Notes under the pieces: generated by a model | What the model was told of the DNA's origin: nothing | The model's database searches: none | The model's input: only the letters and a program-made list of their open reading frames with translations | DNA from: Hypericum androsaemum | Taxonomy: Eukaryota > Streptophyta > Magnoliopsida > Malpighiales > Hypericaceae | Assembly (NCBI GenBank): GCA_963995505.1 | Contig: OZ023198.1 | Location: 12,081,141-12,145,140 of the forward strand | DNA: 64,000 nucleotides | Direction: 5' to 3' | Program-made: the position numbers and the translations under genes | Part shown: positions 1-12,426 of the stretch, in pieces | How positions within the stretch are numbered: position 1 is the stretch's first letter | Layout: each line of letters begins with the position of its first letter

Positions 1-53
1 ACATTATTCTTTGAATCAAATCTAGGAGTTCGTTAACAGCCATTTTTACAAAC

Positions 54-3000
54 CTTAAGAGAGTCTGACAATTTTTTCCATTCTGAGCGCCCTTCATCAG
101 TTTCTTGTTTTAAACTGGCAAGTATCTTTATCTTAGCATCTCGAACCTGGTATGAGACAAGACAATAAGCAGATGAACAAGTAACAATTCCTGAAGTCCC
201 AACAAGCCAGAGCAGAAAAGAAGCGAGTTAAAGAAGGCAATACAACTCCTGAGTCGACAGAACCTCTAACAGGAGAATTTTAAAAAAAGCAATGAATTGT
301 AGCTAATGGGCATTCTTAATTCTATCAAAAGGAAAGTTGGCTTCAGTATGGCCTGCATACCTCCTCTTCCAAACGTTCTGAGACAGTTTTAGAGCCAGAA
401 GTAGAAGATCCTATTCCCTTGTTGTCATCGGTCTGTTGAACATAGAATAGTTTAGAAGGCAGAGTCTGCCTAACTCTTTCAAACCAGGCAATTGAAATTG
501 TATAAACATGAAAAAAAGGGACTACCTTATTTGGTGGGACTATGTAATACAACTGATAGGACACAGGATTCTTTGATGGACTTTTTCCTCCTTCTATACT
601 ACCACTAGATAGCCTTCCATATGAGATTGCACCGAGCAACACAGATCCTTGTTGAGCGCTCTGCACAAGTATCACTTCTCAATTCCAAATTCCTCCAAGG
701 ATCCAGTACTTTTTATCATGATCGGATTCAGAATAGCAATTTACAGTTGATTACCTTCCTTTTAGTTGGATAAACCAGTAGCAAAAGCAAAATTGCTTTA
801 GCTGAAAAAGGAACTGACAAAGAAGTACAAAATCGAGGGAGGGAAGGGTTGAGCTATTATCCTCTTATCTCTCATCCATCATGTTCCTATCACTTTCTCT
901 ATTCAATAAAACTAGCAAGGTGGCTCAAAAAGTTAGTTAATTTTCTATCCAATCAATATTTCATGACTTTCCCTTGACATGCAAATCTTAATCTTCACTT
1001 CAATATTCTAGATTTCAGAAGATAGGCAAATACCTTTGGGAGTTTGTCTTTTGCAGGTGGTGCCAAGTAAATTGCTTCTTTCTTTCTACAAAAGAACAAA
1101 GAAAGTCAAAAAGGCTATAGAAACACAAGTAAAATGCAAAGAGAAATCATCCAAGAAGTACAAACCCTGGAACTAAGACAGAGGAACTATAGGCACCATT
1201 TCCCATAACAGGGCCATCCGGTTCAGTGAAAAAGCTCAATCGAACTGCATCCTGCACTAACCAAAAAGTTCCAATTAAATACTTTGATCATATGAGAAAC
1301 ACAATCGGCTCCAGATAAGAAGGTAATCCTAGGTCTTATAAACACTACAACATGTATGCTTTAACAATGCCACAATAGCCGCCGCCGCAGAACTACTAAG
1401 GGTAAGGCACTTCAACACAAACTACGATAATATCAACAGTTTCTGTTAATCACAGGTTCATAGGATTTCAAAGGTTGCCTACATGATGCAAATTTCACAC
1501 ACTCCAGTAGGAATAATTAATTACCTATCAATGTCTACAGAGGTGAGTCTCCAATTCAAAAACAAAAGCACATTGGCAGGTTTAATGAACCATGAGCCTG
1601 AAAGATGTAAATGCTTGTCTATATGATCTGAAACTTGTGATTTGTTTCCAATGAGGAACAGCCAGATTGATAATTTAAAAGAATCGAAGGAAGACACCTT
1701 GTAACCACCCCTAATAAGCTTTTACAACCCCCATTCACAATTTACTTGCTACTTTAGTTCTCACCACACAGACGAAAATGTTAAAAGTTCCTATTATTTA
1801 AACAGTATGTACAATCCCCACATAAAAGTGCAAAAACAAATGCATGTCACCAGCAGTGCTCATCAGGTATTAAATCTTAATATCAGAAGATAGTTAATTT
1901 TGACACAGAAACAGGATTAGCCAAACAGGTCAGCTCTGCTCGAGCCAGGCAACATGCAATCTGCACAAGCATGAAAAGGAACCTAATGCTCACCTGCTAG
2001 GATGCAGGGGCAATACCAACCAATAGTGATCAAAATTGTAAAGCCAGAAAGACGTGAAGCATACCTTGTCATCTAAATTATGTTCAATAAACAGTACTAG
2101 CTGCTTCAGCTTCTCCAGAAACTGCAGATTGTCATGCCTGAAACATCATTATTACCAGGTCAGAAGTTATACTCCTCCATAGCTCAAGCATCAGCTTTCT
2201 AACCCCCGAGAAGCGTGTCATACATATTAAGGACTGAATCACAGAATTTGCAATACAGGCATCCGGCTGGAAAACAAATCTTGCTTGCACTCGGCTATGA
2301 TGCCAAAAACTTGTACCTTAGATATAGCTGCAAGCTGTACTCGCCCTTTGGTAATTTTGAAGAATTTGGATATACATCACCCATTCCATAGACACGCTGT
2401 ATGACAGAGTAATAACAAATATACTGAGGAGCATGAATTGCTTTCACCACTGAATAGGATGATACAATAAAAGTGGCAACTTGGATGTCAACCTCAAACG
2501 GAAACACAATTATAGAGTGCCAACTGCCAACTAGTGTAACAATTAATCTACGAGTACTCAGAATTCAATAAATGAAGCAAAATGAGTACCTTATTGACAT
2601 CGGAAATCATGTAAAACTGTGACTCAAACTTATTGTCATAGACACGATTGTTGAGTAAAGGAACTTGAGGCTTCACTTCAGCTCCATCTTCTAATTTGAA
2701 CTTGTAACTACAATTTGAAAGAAAAATGTCAATCATAATGAAAGTACAGCAACCATGATTCAACATGGGCAATACCAAATAACCTACGTCAATGTCAATG
2801 CTAGAGTTTGTTTGCCTGAGGGCAGCCTGTCACGACTTGCTGTAAGAGTGGTAAGTTTAGCATCAACAGGCCGGTACGGAACCCTTATCTATAACCAAAG
2901 AACGGCGAACGCAACAAAAATAGAGTATTAGCTTGTTAGATGTGAGAAAATTAAATACAATTAACATTGTGAACATCACAGAAAATGACCTTATTAAGAA

Positions 3001-6000
3001 TAGCAGCAGGTGAAAGTTTTTCGCCTGCCAACAAGGCTTCGGCTTCAATTCTTGTAGGTGCGTCACTTCCGTCAAGAATAATATCCTCCTTGTCAATGTT
3101 AATTCCATGAAACACAATCTGCAGTTATCAACAGAAAGGAACATACTGTGAAAAGGTGCAAGAAACATGTCTTAAATCCAAATTGCCCAGAAAAACAAAA
3201 GACTATAAACCTCAAAGTCAACGACTGTGGGTTCATGACTTCCTATTCCACTGGACCAGAACTGGGCAACAGCTAATTCCATAGTCTGACCACTGACAAC
3301 CGGAAAAGCAAAACTTTTGGCAGCGGGACAAGAAAATGTTACAACACTCTTCCACTTGATGGGCCTTTGCAGCGGAGAGATCTGTGCATTTCAAGAGTGT
3401 TAGGGTGAGTTAAGGACAAGAATAAATAGATACAAGTCTTTGCAAGACATGTACCTGAACAGTGTCAACAAAAAAGCGTCTGCTGGTGTCAAACCCAGAT
3501 GTTCGCATGGTAGCCTCCACCCAACTTGCCCCACGAGGCACTTCAATATATCTCCTCTCAATGTGACCTGTAAAAATGATGGAATTCCCTTTAAGCTAAT
3601 TTGGTAAGCAAGCTACCACTTTCATTCAGAGACTTCATACCATTCTTCATCACCCAAAGAAAATTATCTCCAAGTTAAAGCACACAATAACTTAAGAATT
3701 GAATAACAGGTTTAAAAAGCAAATCAAATGCTGAACCATCAACAGTATGCAAGTCTATGACACTTTGCATCATGTAAGGTTCAGAAAATATTTTCTGCGT
3801 TCTTCTTTCTCCTGTGACTCTTACCCTGTAAAGTACAATCCGGGGTTGGAACACCTCAAAGAAGAGATAATGTGGCGGAAAAGGTTGATGATAAAGACAG
3901 AATTGCATCATTAATATATATATATATATATATATAAGCATAGGGACATCAACAAATTCATCAGTTAAGAATAAATAACAAAACCTGGTAAAAATGACAT
4001 CCTTGACAGTGAAACAATCGGCGGACGATTAGTTATAGTTGTGGGTTTTGTTATGGTAATGGGAATCCTGAAAATTGGGCCACGCCATGGAGCTTTACAA
4101 TCAATCCCATAGACTTCAAAATAGTGAAGACCATCACTAAGCTTGGTTGGATCAACCACAATGCTGCAAAGAACAGGAAAAGAAAGATACTCCGACCTCA
4201 GAAATTAGAAACAAATCGTCTCCACAATATTCAATGTGGCTCCGCCCCTGGCAGCAATCTCAAATGATAAAGTCAGTATGAAACGGTGTAAGCAGATTAT
4301 CAACTTAAAAGAATGATGATATCTCACTTGAAAGAACGTCCGTTGCAAGTCAGGAGGAGATACTCTGGAGATCTAACAACTGCCACTTCTGTTGAATGTA
4401 ACTCAATACATTCCTCAAAAGGAACCAAATCCTCCAAATTACTTGCTCCTTCATGAAACTTAGGTTCGAGTGCTACAGTCCACTGTAAAAGTATAATGTC
4501 AGCTTGGTGAAACTCAAAAATCAAAACAAAGTGAAATCAACGATCTGAATAGATGAACTTGGGCACGGAATAGCAGCTGAAGTGCAAAGATATAAGCATT
4601 GAAGCCAAGTATCCTCACACCTTGACTAGTTTCACACATAATCATCTAAGGTTCAAATGTTTGAGCTACAAACTGTTCCACGTTTCCATGTTAAAATCCA
4701 GACAATGCTTTTTCAAGAGCTTGCTATCCTTGATAAATTTAGGGATTTGTGATAGAATATACTAAAATACGTACAAATCTTGACAAGATTTAGGCATTCG
4801 TAATAGAATATACTAAAATACATACAAACAAAACTGGCTTAACTCTACATGAATGGTTTTCCCATAGAAGGAATCGACCAATCAAATTAAGCTTCTTCCT
4901 AATTTCTAATCAGGCATAGCAGCAAAATAAAAAATAAATTGTGAGATGGTGAGAGTCAGTGTCTGAAAAATGCATCAGAAACAAAAAGCTAGAAAATCAT
5001 ATGAAGAGAATAACCTCTGTAGGTTGTTGGCAAGCACTAGCCTCCCTCAGATAGATGCCTCGTGAAGTAGGTGCTGCAGTTACAATTCATTATGAAGGGC
5101 GGTTTAGTTCAATAGCACTGTCAAGACTTTGAAGGGAGCCAGATTTCTTCAGAAACCAGAAATCTCAGAAAAGCAAAGCCTCTCCAAATAACTAGTCAAA
5201 GTATGCACGGGGATAGAAACATATATGACATGGTAGGGATTGCACATAAAGATTCAGATTAATAATTTGACCTTAATCAGCTCAATAAGGAATTGGAAAA
5301 CATGAATCAGACTTACTTGATTTTCCGCATCGATTGACAGTTATTTCATAAGAAACACAGGGGAGATCACAAGACTTCTGTATATACTCAAATGCCCTGC
5401 ATGCAGCATGTCAGAGCTAATAACAAAACCTAATATGCCTGGTGAAATTGTCGACCAAATTGAAAGACATCTTACTTATCAACTCGCATAAGACCCTGTC
5501 CCGTTGATAGCTTATCTGCTGGTAAATCACCAATAGGAAAAGATGTATTCTCAAGAGCTCTTCTCACGCTGTACGGACTAACAGGGATGCCCTCAGCCTG
5601 CATAATGTTGTTTTGTATCATAAGCTTCAATGTATCATATAGGTTTAGAACAGTGAAAAACAGAAAAACCCAAATGGCACAGAAAAACACCTTCATAGCA
5701 CTAACAAGTAAGGCAACACCGCCGCAGGCAGATGGAGATGCCATTGAAGTTCCATTCATGAGCATACGTTTTTGAAGAGTCCATGTAGGAACAGGTGCAA
5801 CTGCACCACCAGGAGCACTTACACAGACTCCAAGATCTCCATCCACAGTTGGTCCTCGACTGGACCTGTATCATAATCCAACAAAAAACACTCTCACCAT
5901 AAAAGCTTTAACAAGGATAATAAATACGTAACAATCATCAAGGGTTCAAGAGGTAGATTCAGTCACAGAAATCAACACACCACGTGTACTCAAGTCCTTC

Positions 6001-9000
6001 AGAAGGAGGTTCCACAACACAATGAGCACCAGCGGCCATAGCGGGTGAGACATATGCACCTATCCCTATAATACTTGAAGTGGTACCACCAGGAGCACCA
6101 ACTGTGCTTAATGCTGGACCACTATTTCCAGCACTGCTCACATATATGAGACGGTGCTTATTCACTACCTGAGTTCAAAAAGCGAGTATAGGCATTGTCA
6201 TGCAGTATGAGGTGCTAACATAAGGATAAAAACCATTGTACGGCCAATGAACTTCTGAAGACAATAAAGCGTACCTCATTTACAAGGTCAACGAAACGGC
6301 CATAATTGGGAAGTAAAGTAGGTTCCCCGTAACTCATGTTTATAAGATCACACTTGTGCTGAAAAGAGGAAAAATAAAGCCGCTTAACCAAAAAAATAAG
6401 CAGTTAAGGAGGCGGCCAGCTATGGGAAAGGCAACAACAGTGCACTGGCGGCTCCCCGGTTTAGTGCACGTGTAGGGAGGGTTTGCAGATTTGTACTCCA
6501 AGACGTTGATCACTCAAAAAAGATATACCAGAGTAGTAAAATGGAAAAAAGGACAGACCTCCACAGCGGCAATCAAAGCCCGTGTCAACCCAGTGCCTGT
6601 CTCCATTGAACCTAGCCTCGAGTCCCCAATTTTGCAAGATATTAACTGTGCTCCAGGTGCAACTCCATTTAATAATGGCTCCTACAGTAAGAGAAACACA
6701 CTCAAAGCTTTTAGTTAGGAAAATTAAAGAAACAAAGAAGTAATAAGTTTTCGGATCTACCTTTGGGTGAAAAGCAGTGGCAATACCGGCGACATGAGTT
6801 CCGTGAGGGGAGGAATCGGTCACAATACTCAACACATTCCCCTCGTCATAAATATTCAGAACAAAAGAGCATGCATCTAGCTTGCTAAACATGCCGAACC
6901 TCCTTTCAGTCCTGAAAAGGTAATTCGATGGATATGTCAAATGTCAAACTGAGTGAGCTACATGTCCCATCAAATCTTATAGTAATGATAAATTCACCTT
7001 CTGCTGGTGTTCCTACAGTCCGTTCATTGTCAAATTCAAGCCCAGTAAACCTTCTCTATTTAAATATTTTATCATCCCCGTTGTCTATGCTATGAAAGAG
7101 ATACCAGCTAGACAATTGGCAATAGAAGTACTATTGAAAATGTACCTGAAATTTGTATGAGGTGTGCAATCAGCTAGTTTTCCACTCTCTTGGTCATCCT
7201 CAAGACTTTGTGTATCAAGTGCTGCTCTCCAGAGTTCTCCATCATGCCATACAACGGCATCAATGACTGGTCCCATGTCATCATAGCCCTGGGACAGAAG
7301 AAGGGACTTAATCTCTTTTTCTTTTTTTTGTTTAAACTGCCTAGTATCCTAACACTCACTGGGCGACTAATCCAGGTTCAGCCGGGTAGGACCTTAAATG
7401 GTGGAAAAACTCTCCCAACAAGTATTTAACAATGTTGCATTTCCAGGGTCTTAATTTCTAAAGACAATCCAAAAAACAAATAATTTCAAAAAAATGATAC
7501 TCACATCGGCTTGTTTTCTTAGTATATCAATTCTGCTTTGAAGATCTTCCCGGGCCTTTTTCAAGGTGATGTCTTCAGGATTCGGGTGTTTCTGTTGCAG
7601 GAGCATGAGAACATGAATGATGGGTGAGTCAACAGAGACAATCACACATTCTTTGCATGGGATGAGAGAACAGGTGGTAGTATTACATAATGGAACAAGC
7701 ATCCCATATCTTGCACTACACCTACCCTCTGTACCTTTACAAACTTTCTAAATGAGACTTGAAATGAAAGAATTGCCAAAATCGTGTTGGCTATGAAGCA
7801 ATACAGTCACCTTCAGAATGCTGAAGCACCATTTCTTTTACATTCATCATAGGCACATACGAGAAATGACTAAGGAACGGTGCATACTATAAGAACCATG
7901 AAGAAAAAAGAGTTGTGGTGACGACCTGGTTGAACTCATCAAGGTGCTTAACAGCCTTGGATATTTCCTCTTGGTTCTTCTCGTCCCACTTCTTCTTTCT
8001 CTCTTTCTATCAACAAGACGAACAGATGCAAGCCATCTCATAAGTAAACCATGAAAATGCCGAAACAACAGAATCGGCACAGAAAACACTCAATGGCTCC
8101 CTACCTTCAAGCGAGACGTCAACGTGCTCGTAAATAGCTCATACACCAACTTGCAGCCCACATGCCACTCCCCAGAGGGATTCTTCCACGAAGAGTTGAC
8201 AGCCAGAGAAGCCCCTACTCAGCAGTCAACAAGACCTCAAAAATCAAAACCCCCAAAAAAGCAAGTAAAGCTGATGCAGAAGTGAAACTATAGCGACAGG
8301 GCTAACAAGAAAGAGTGTTCTAGTCCGACCTGAAGCTCCGGTAATACAACCATCCGCGTCGGCCTTCACCACCTTGGAGGTATCAACGTCTCCACTTCCC
8401 GTGCTTCAACAAAACCAAATTACACTAGAAACCAACTTCTTCTCACTTACAATCGCAAAATTCGCATGACTTAATAAAAAAAATGAAGTGTTACCAATCG
8501 AGCACGTCGAGAATCTTAGGCTTCCCATCGGAAGTCACTTGCAAGCCGGAAGCCGCCGGGTCAACGCCGGAATCTGTTCCGTACATCCAACTAATTAACC
8601 GCTTCGCAGACCAAAACAGAAAAAAAAAGAGAGAGAGAGAGAGAACAGAGAAATACCGAAGATAGCGATGAGCGCGCCGCGGCCGTCGTAGGTAGGGTTG
8701 GATTCGATGAAGTGATCGGCGCCGATTTCCTTCTTAGGCATCAGCGAAGCGAGGAAAGTGGACTCGTTCAGCTTAAACCCCCTGATCGCGCCGTTCTCGT
8801 CCGCTCCTCCGCCGCCTCCGCCGCCGGTCGTCGAAGAACAAGGCATCGCCCTCAGGAAACCTCCCTCGTTACAGTACCGGCGGTTACTCCTCCTCCTCCT
8901 CAAGCTAGTACAAGTGTTGTAACCGTAATTATTGCTGCTTTTCAATTTCCGATGCGTCTTTTTGTTTTTATTATAAATGCTGGAACCGAGGGGGAGGTGG

Positions 9001-9077
9001 TGGAGAAGACCTCGTGGGGGTGGGAATGGGCTGGGCCAGGGGAAAACGTCGCGTTTTAATGACGCTGGGCTTTGCAT
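54..9077 (-). CDS. TPP2: Tripeptidyl peptidase II (subtilisin-like serine exopeptidase), 3' part outside the window
   Basis: TPP II is a giant cytosolic peptidase that removes tripeptides from the N-termini of peptides released by the proteasome. Exons on the minus strand, 5' to 3': 8846(or 9077)-8657, 8573-8495, 8403-8330, 8214-8105, 8006-7926, 7591-7505, 7288-7146, 6911-6761, 6681-6559, 6358-6275, 6168-5981, 5865-5691, 5597-5476, 5396-5317, 5073-5015, 4482-4328, 4163-3985, 3567-3455, 3381-3211, 3118-2990, 2888-2788, 2707-2590, 2396-2317, 2137-2065, 1251-1166, 1085-1034, 660-526, 432-361, 146-54. This gives 1101 codons from the inner ATG in one open frame. The subtilisin triad is visible: Asp in FDSG (about residue 64), His in HGTHVAG (about 290), Ser in NGTSMASP (about 477). 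Asp and His are separated by the long insert typical of TPP II. The last exon ends at a donor site at 53, so roughly the final 200 residues of a plant TPP II (about 1,380 residues from memory) lie off the window. The family call is certain; individual small exons less so. Confidence 0.95.
3912..3937. repeat. (TA)n microsatellite in a TPP2 intron
   Basis: About 13 TA units lie inside the 3568-3984 intron. It is a simple repeat likely to vary in length. Confidence 0.9.
8625..8645. repeat. (GA)n tract in TPP2 intron 1
   Basis: A short purine tract (A-run followed by GA repeats) between the first and second TPP2 exons, equivalent to a polypyrimidine stretch on the coding strand. Confidence 0.8.
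8847..9077 (-). other. TPP2: In-frame N-terminal extension of TPP2 between two candidate start codons
   Basis: The first TPP2 exon is open upstream of the conserved-looking start (ATG at 8846, MPCSS) to another ATG at 9077, adding 77 residues. The added segment is rich in Ser, Arg, Lys and Asn and nearly free of acidic residues, as in plastid or mitochondrial targeting peptides. Which ATG is used cannot be decided from sequence alone. Confidence 0.5.
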
Positions 9078-9393
9078 TCGGATATTTATCGAGGAGGCGA
9101 GGTTGTTTTGGTAATTCTGGTCAATATTCGGATAGCAATTGAATCGACTAATTATAGTTCGGGTCAGTAGTAATTAGGGGTTAGGAAGATTGGGAAGTTT
9201 GCGCTAAATGTAAAGGTGTAATAGGAGGTGGCGGCTGGGTGTTTGGTGTTAACAGGAGGTGGTCTTTTGTTTTTTTGGTGGAAAGGTGGTCTTTTTGTTC
9301 TGCTTCCTTATTCCCGGAAAAGGAGGTGACCTTATCCAAGTCCGGGTGTATGTGCGGCTGCAATTACAGATTTATCCTCGAGCGGGATTCCGA
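9078..9393. promoter_or_regulatory. Upstream region of TPP2
   Basis: This is the 316 bp between the outer TPP2 start codon and the Mutator-like element, so the TPP2 promoter must lie here or within the transposon. No convincing TATA box or other motif was recognised. Confidence 0.5.
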
Positions 9394-9402
9394 TTAAAAT
9401 AT
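9394..9402. repeat. Left 9-bp target site duplication of the MULE
   Basis: TTAAAATAT, identical to 12418-12426 on the far side of the element. Confidence 0.85.
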
Positions 9403-9665
9403 GGACAAATTAATCTCAGGTACCTGGTCTATAGTAAAATTACCTCTAGGATTTTTGTCTTTTGAAAATTTATTTTTCCGACCCTGCTTTTCGAAAAAAA
9501 TGCTGATCTCGGGTCCCTGGCTAACGCAGTAGTCATTTTTTCATTTTTTTCATAAAAATGACCAAAATACCCTTGTACAAAAAAATCGTCTTCCCTCTTC
9601 AACCTACGAACAAAACACCATGTTCATCTTCAAGAAAATCCAACCATGTTCTTGATCAACAACCC

Positions 9666-9953
9666 TGTTAGGAATTCAGCAACTAGAGAACAAGATCGCA
9701 CAAAGAACACGGAACAAGAGAATTACGTGGTTCGGCCTAATGCCTACATCCGAACAAGAGAACCCTTTTATTGATGAGTTTCCGAGTCACAAAGCCATAA
9801 AAAACCTTAGGGTAACATGCCTTTATATAGAGGCAAACCCTTGTACATCAAGTAAGCTATCTATGTCAAATTAGGGATCCAAAAGTTATGCCAAATAGAA
9901 TAGGAAACAAGTCCACAAATCGTTTCCTCTTTAATTTCTCGACATCTCTAACA
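9666..9953 (-). repeat. 3' LTR of the nested copia element
   Basis: 288-bp direct repeat of 11307-11598, with TG...CA ends and only scattered differences. The retrotransposition therefore looks comparatively recent. Confidence 0.93.
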
Positions 9954-10988
9954 ATCTCCACCTTGGCGAGAAATCATCATATGGACGAACCATGAAGCTT
10001 CATCTGAACTTCAACAAACTCCATCTTGATGAAATACCGCCACATGAAGAACCATGAGAACTTGAGAAACCAAACCGACTCTATCAGCTCCACCTTGACC
10101 ATAGATACACCGCCATCAATAATACCATCTCAACTTTCTCACCACCTTTTTCCCTTCAATCATATGGAGTCAGCCCCCACGCTCGAGCTTCCGAGCTTGC
10201 TTGGCGTCTTCCCTCCAATCTCCATCGAACTTCAACTAGCAAGTCCACCTGCTGAAGCAAACTTGTGACCAATAGATGCGCTCTCTATTTTTTGGTCAAC
10301 CCCATGCTCCGCAATCTCGAACTACTTCTCCGCTGGACCTTCTTGCCTTATACCAATGCTACATGCCATAGTATACAAAGGGCAACCTTTTGTTCTACTG
10401 AGTAAAACTCTCGACATGCCTCGAACTCTACTGTTCGACCTTGAGTGAGATACCTGATTCGTCCGTGGTGTCACCAATGGCTTCGCATGCCCAATGCCAA
10501 ACCTACCCAACACCTTTGACGTGTACCTCCTTTTACACAACCTTAGCAGGACCCAGCTAACAATGCTTCTCTGAGACAACCATGGCTCCTTGCCAACCAT
10601 GCCTCCATGAAACAACCATAGCTTGCTATCCATGTCTTCGCGAATCCCAGATATACTCAAACCATCCATGTGAAGCCTTTGCTCCCTCATACGAACCAAC
10701 CTCATATGACCTGAGCCTTTTCCCACTTCATCAGACCCATTGATGTGACTCCACCTACAATAATGTTCCCCACTAACCTGTAGGTATTTCCCCTACCATC
10801 GCATCATTATCCATCTTTTTTAGCCTACCTTTATAACTATCATTGTTATAATCCAAGGTCACTAACGAAAAAAGATTACCAGGATGCATTGGACTTGATG
10901 AGACAGAAAGCCAGTCACCATCTAACCCGTCTGAACATGTGGCCATGGTTGTAGATGTCGATCCCTCCTCGTTGTCTTGATCCCCAGT

Positions 10989-11279
10989 TCATCCTAGAAA
11001 GTCCCTTTCATATGCCCTTCTCCGCACTTGAAACCACTTCCATTGAACTTCTTTGCCCAATGACTCCTCATCATCCTCCAAGTACAAGCGAATCTTTGCT
11101 ACCGCCTTGGCCTCCAACTCCTCCCACTCTTGCTCCTCCATCTTCTCGAACTTCTTTTCTGAGAGCGTGATGACCATCCCTTGTTGCACGAGGAGATCTT
11201 TGACACGCCTTTACCATAACCCAAAATTCGATGAGCCATCAAACTTCACAAGAGCAAACTTTGCGCTGTGATCCGACAT
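10989..11279 (-). pseudogene. Truncated copia gag relic with one premature stop
   Basis: From an ATG at 11279 the minus strand reads MSDHSAKFALVKFDGSSNF, then GLW, a TAA stop, and the same frame continues RRVKDLLVQQGM for some 66 further residues. The KFDG..NF.LW...LL.QQG pattern is the N-terminus of plant copia Gag. The reading frame fades out before any zinc knuckle. It is a fossil that marks the element's orientation. Confidence 0.8.
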
Positions 11280-11306
11280 CCTCCAACTTTAGCTCTTGAT
11301 ACCACT

Positions 11307-11598
11307 TGTTAGGAATTCAGCAACTAGAGAACAAGATCGCACAAAGAACACGGAACAAGAGAATTATGTGGTTCGGCCTAATGCCTACATCCACGGAGAG
11401 AAAGGAGAACTTTTATTGATGAGTTTCCGAGTCACAAAGCCATACAAAACCTTAGGGTAACATGCCTTTACATAGAGGCAAACCCTTATACATCAAGTAA
11501 GCTATCTAGGTCAAATTATGAGTCCAAAAGTTATGCCAAATAGAATAGGAAACAAGTCCACAAATCGTTTCCTCTTTAATTTCTCGACATCTCTAACA
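11307..11598 (-). repeat. 5' LTR of the nested copia element
   Basis: 292-bp partner of 9666-9953. The primer-binding site abuts its inner edge at 11293-11306. Confidence 0.93.
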
Positions 11599-12417
11599 AA
11601 CCCAACCTTGTTCTTATCAACTCATTGATTAACAACTCAATCAAACTAACAAAAACCCAACAATTACATTTTAAAAAAGCACAAATTAACAAAAATCAAA
11701 AACACCAACCTAATTCCAAAGAACAACAATTAAACTGGATCCCAATTTTCAACCATAAAAACCAGCAGTCTTCTTTCTCACTTCCACCACCTTCTCCTCC
11801 TTCCCAGTCCCAATTCTCAACCCACCGAATCCAAATCCAAAAAAATGGAATTAAAAAATGGAGGAGTGGAGAAAGGTAGAGCAACTGAGGACGAGTGAAC
11901 GCTATGAGCACGAGGATGAGCAGTCTCCCGAACGCCAACACCGCCCTCTACACCACATTTGTAGTCTTCGACGTTCGTGACGGTGGCATCTACAACCTCC
12001 TCGCCCCGCGACTCACCCTCCTCATCCATTACAACCACCACCAGCAGTAGGGCTTCGTCGTCGTCGCGCCGATTGAGAATTAGGATTCTTCCCAATTTTG
12101 GGGATTTTTTGGGATTTAATCTGTTCTATTTTTTTATTGGATAATCTATTTTATTGGTTTGTTGTTGTTGGATGTGATTTAATGTTAGGAAATTCTGTTT
12201 GATTTTTTAATACGGTGTTCCAAGGTTGAAGAAGACAACTTTTTCTTTTGTTTAAGAGTATTTTGGTCATTTCTTTGACAAAAAAAAGACTGCTGACATC
12301 ATCCAGGGATCCGAGACCAACATTTTTTCGAAAAGCAAGGATGGCAAAATAATTTTTCTAAAGGCAGGCCCTAAAGATAATTTTACTATAGACCATTGAC
12401 CTGAGGGTAATTTATCC

Positions 12418-12426
12418 TTAAAATAT
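12418..12426. repeat. Right 9-bp target site duplication of the MULE
   Basis: TTAAAATAT, identical to 9394-9402. Confidence 0.85.

Larger units (their letters stand above)
9666..11598 (-). mobile_element. Non-autonomous Ty1/copia-type LTR retrotransposon, minus orientation, nested in the MULE
   Basis: A 1,933-bp element bounded by near-identical direct repeats: 9666-9953 (288 bp, 3' LTR) and 11307-11598 (292 bp, 5' LTR). Each starts TGTTAG and ends CTAACA. A perfect 5-bp duplication AACCC flanks it (9661-9665 and 11599-11603). Read on the minus strand, a primer-binding site resembling TGGTATCAAGAGC lies just inside the 5' LTR (11293-11306). A purine-rich tract (AAGGTGGAGAT) lies just before the 3' LTR (9954-9964). 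The interior holds only a broken gag start and no protease, integrase, reverse transcriptase or RNase H. It must therefore have been moved by proteins of a relative. Confidence 0.93.
9403..12417. mobile_element. Mutator-like element (MULE) with long terminal inverted repeats, no transposase, hosting a nested LTR element
   Basis: The two ends are imperfect inverted repeats of roughly 180-200 bp (about 9403-9600 and 12235-12417). They begin GGACAAATTA on the left and, reverse-complemented, GGATAAATTA on the right. A perfect 9-bp direct repeat TTAAAATAT flanks them (9394-9402 and 12418-12426). Long TIRs plus a 9-bp target duplication are the hallmark of Mutator-type DNA transposons. Without the nested element, the MULE would be about 1.08 kb. 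Its unique interior (about 11604-12234) has no transposase and includes a GC-rich part around 11880-12070. It is a non-autonomous copy. Confidence 0.85.

Noticed and set aside
3675..3941. 88-codon open frame inside the TPP2 gene
   Set aside because: Lies in the intron 3568-3984; exons on both sides join in frame without it, and its translation does not match the protease family.
10026..10726. Open frames of 80 and 134 codons within the nested copia element
   Set aside because: Chance frames in non-coding retrotransposon interior; neither matches Gag or Pol.
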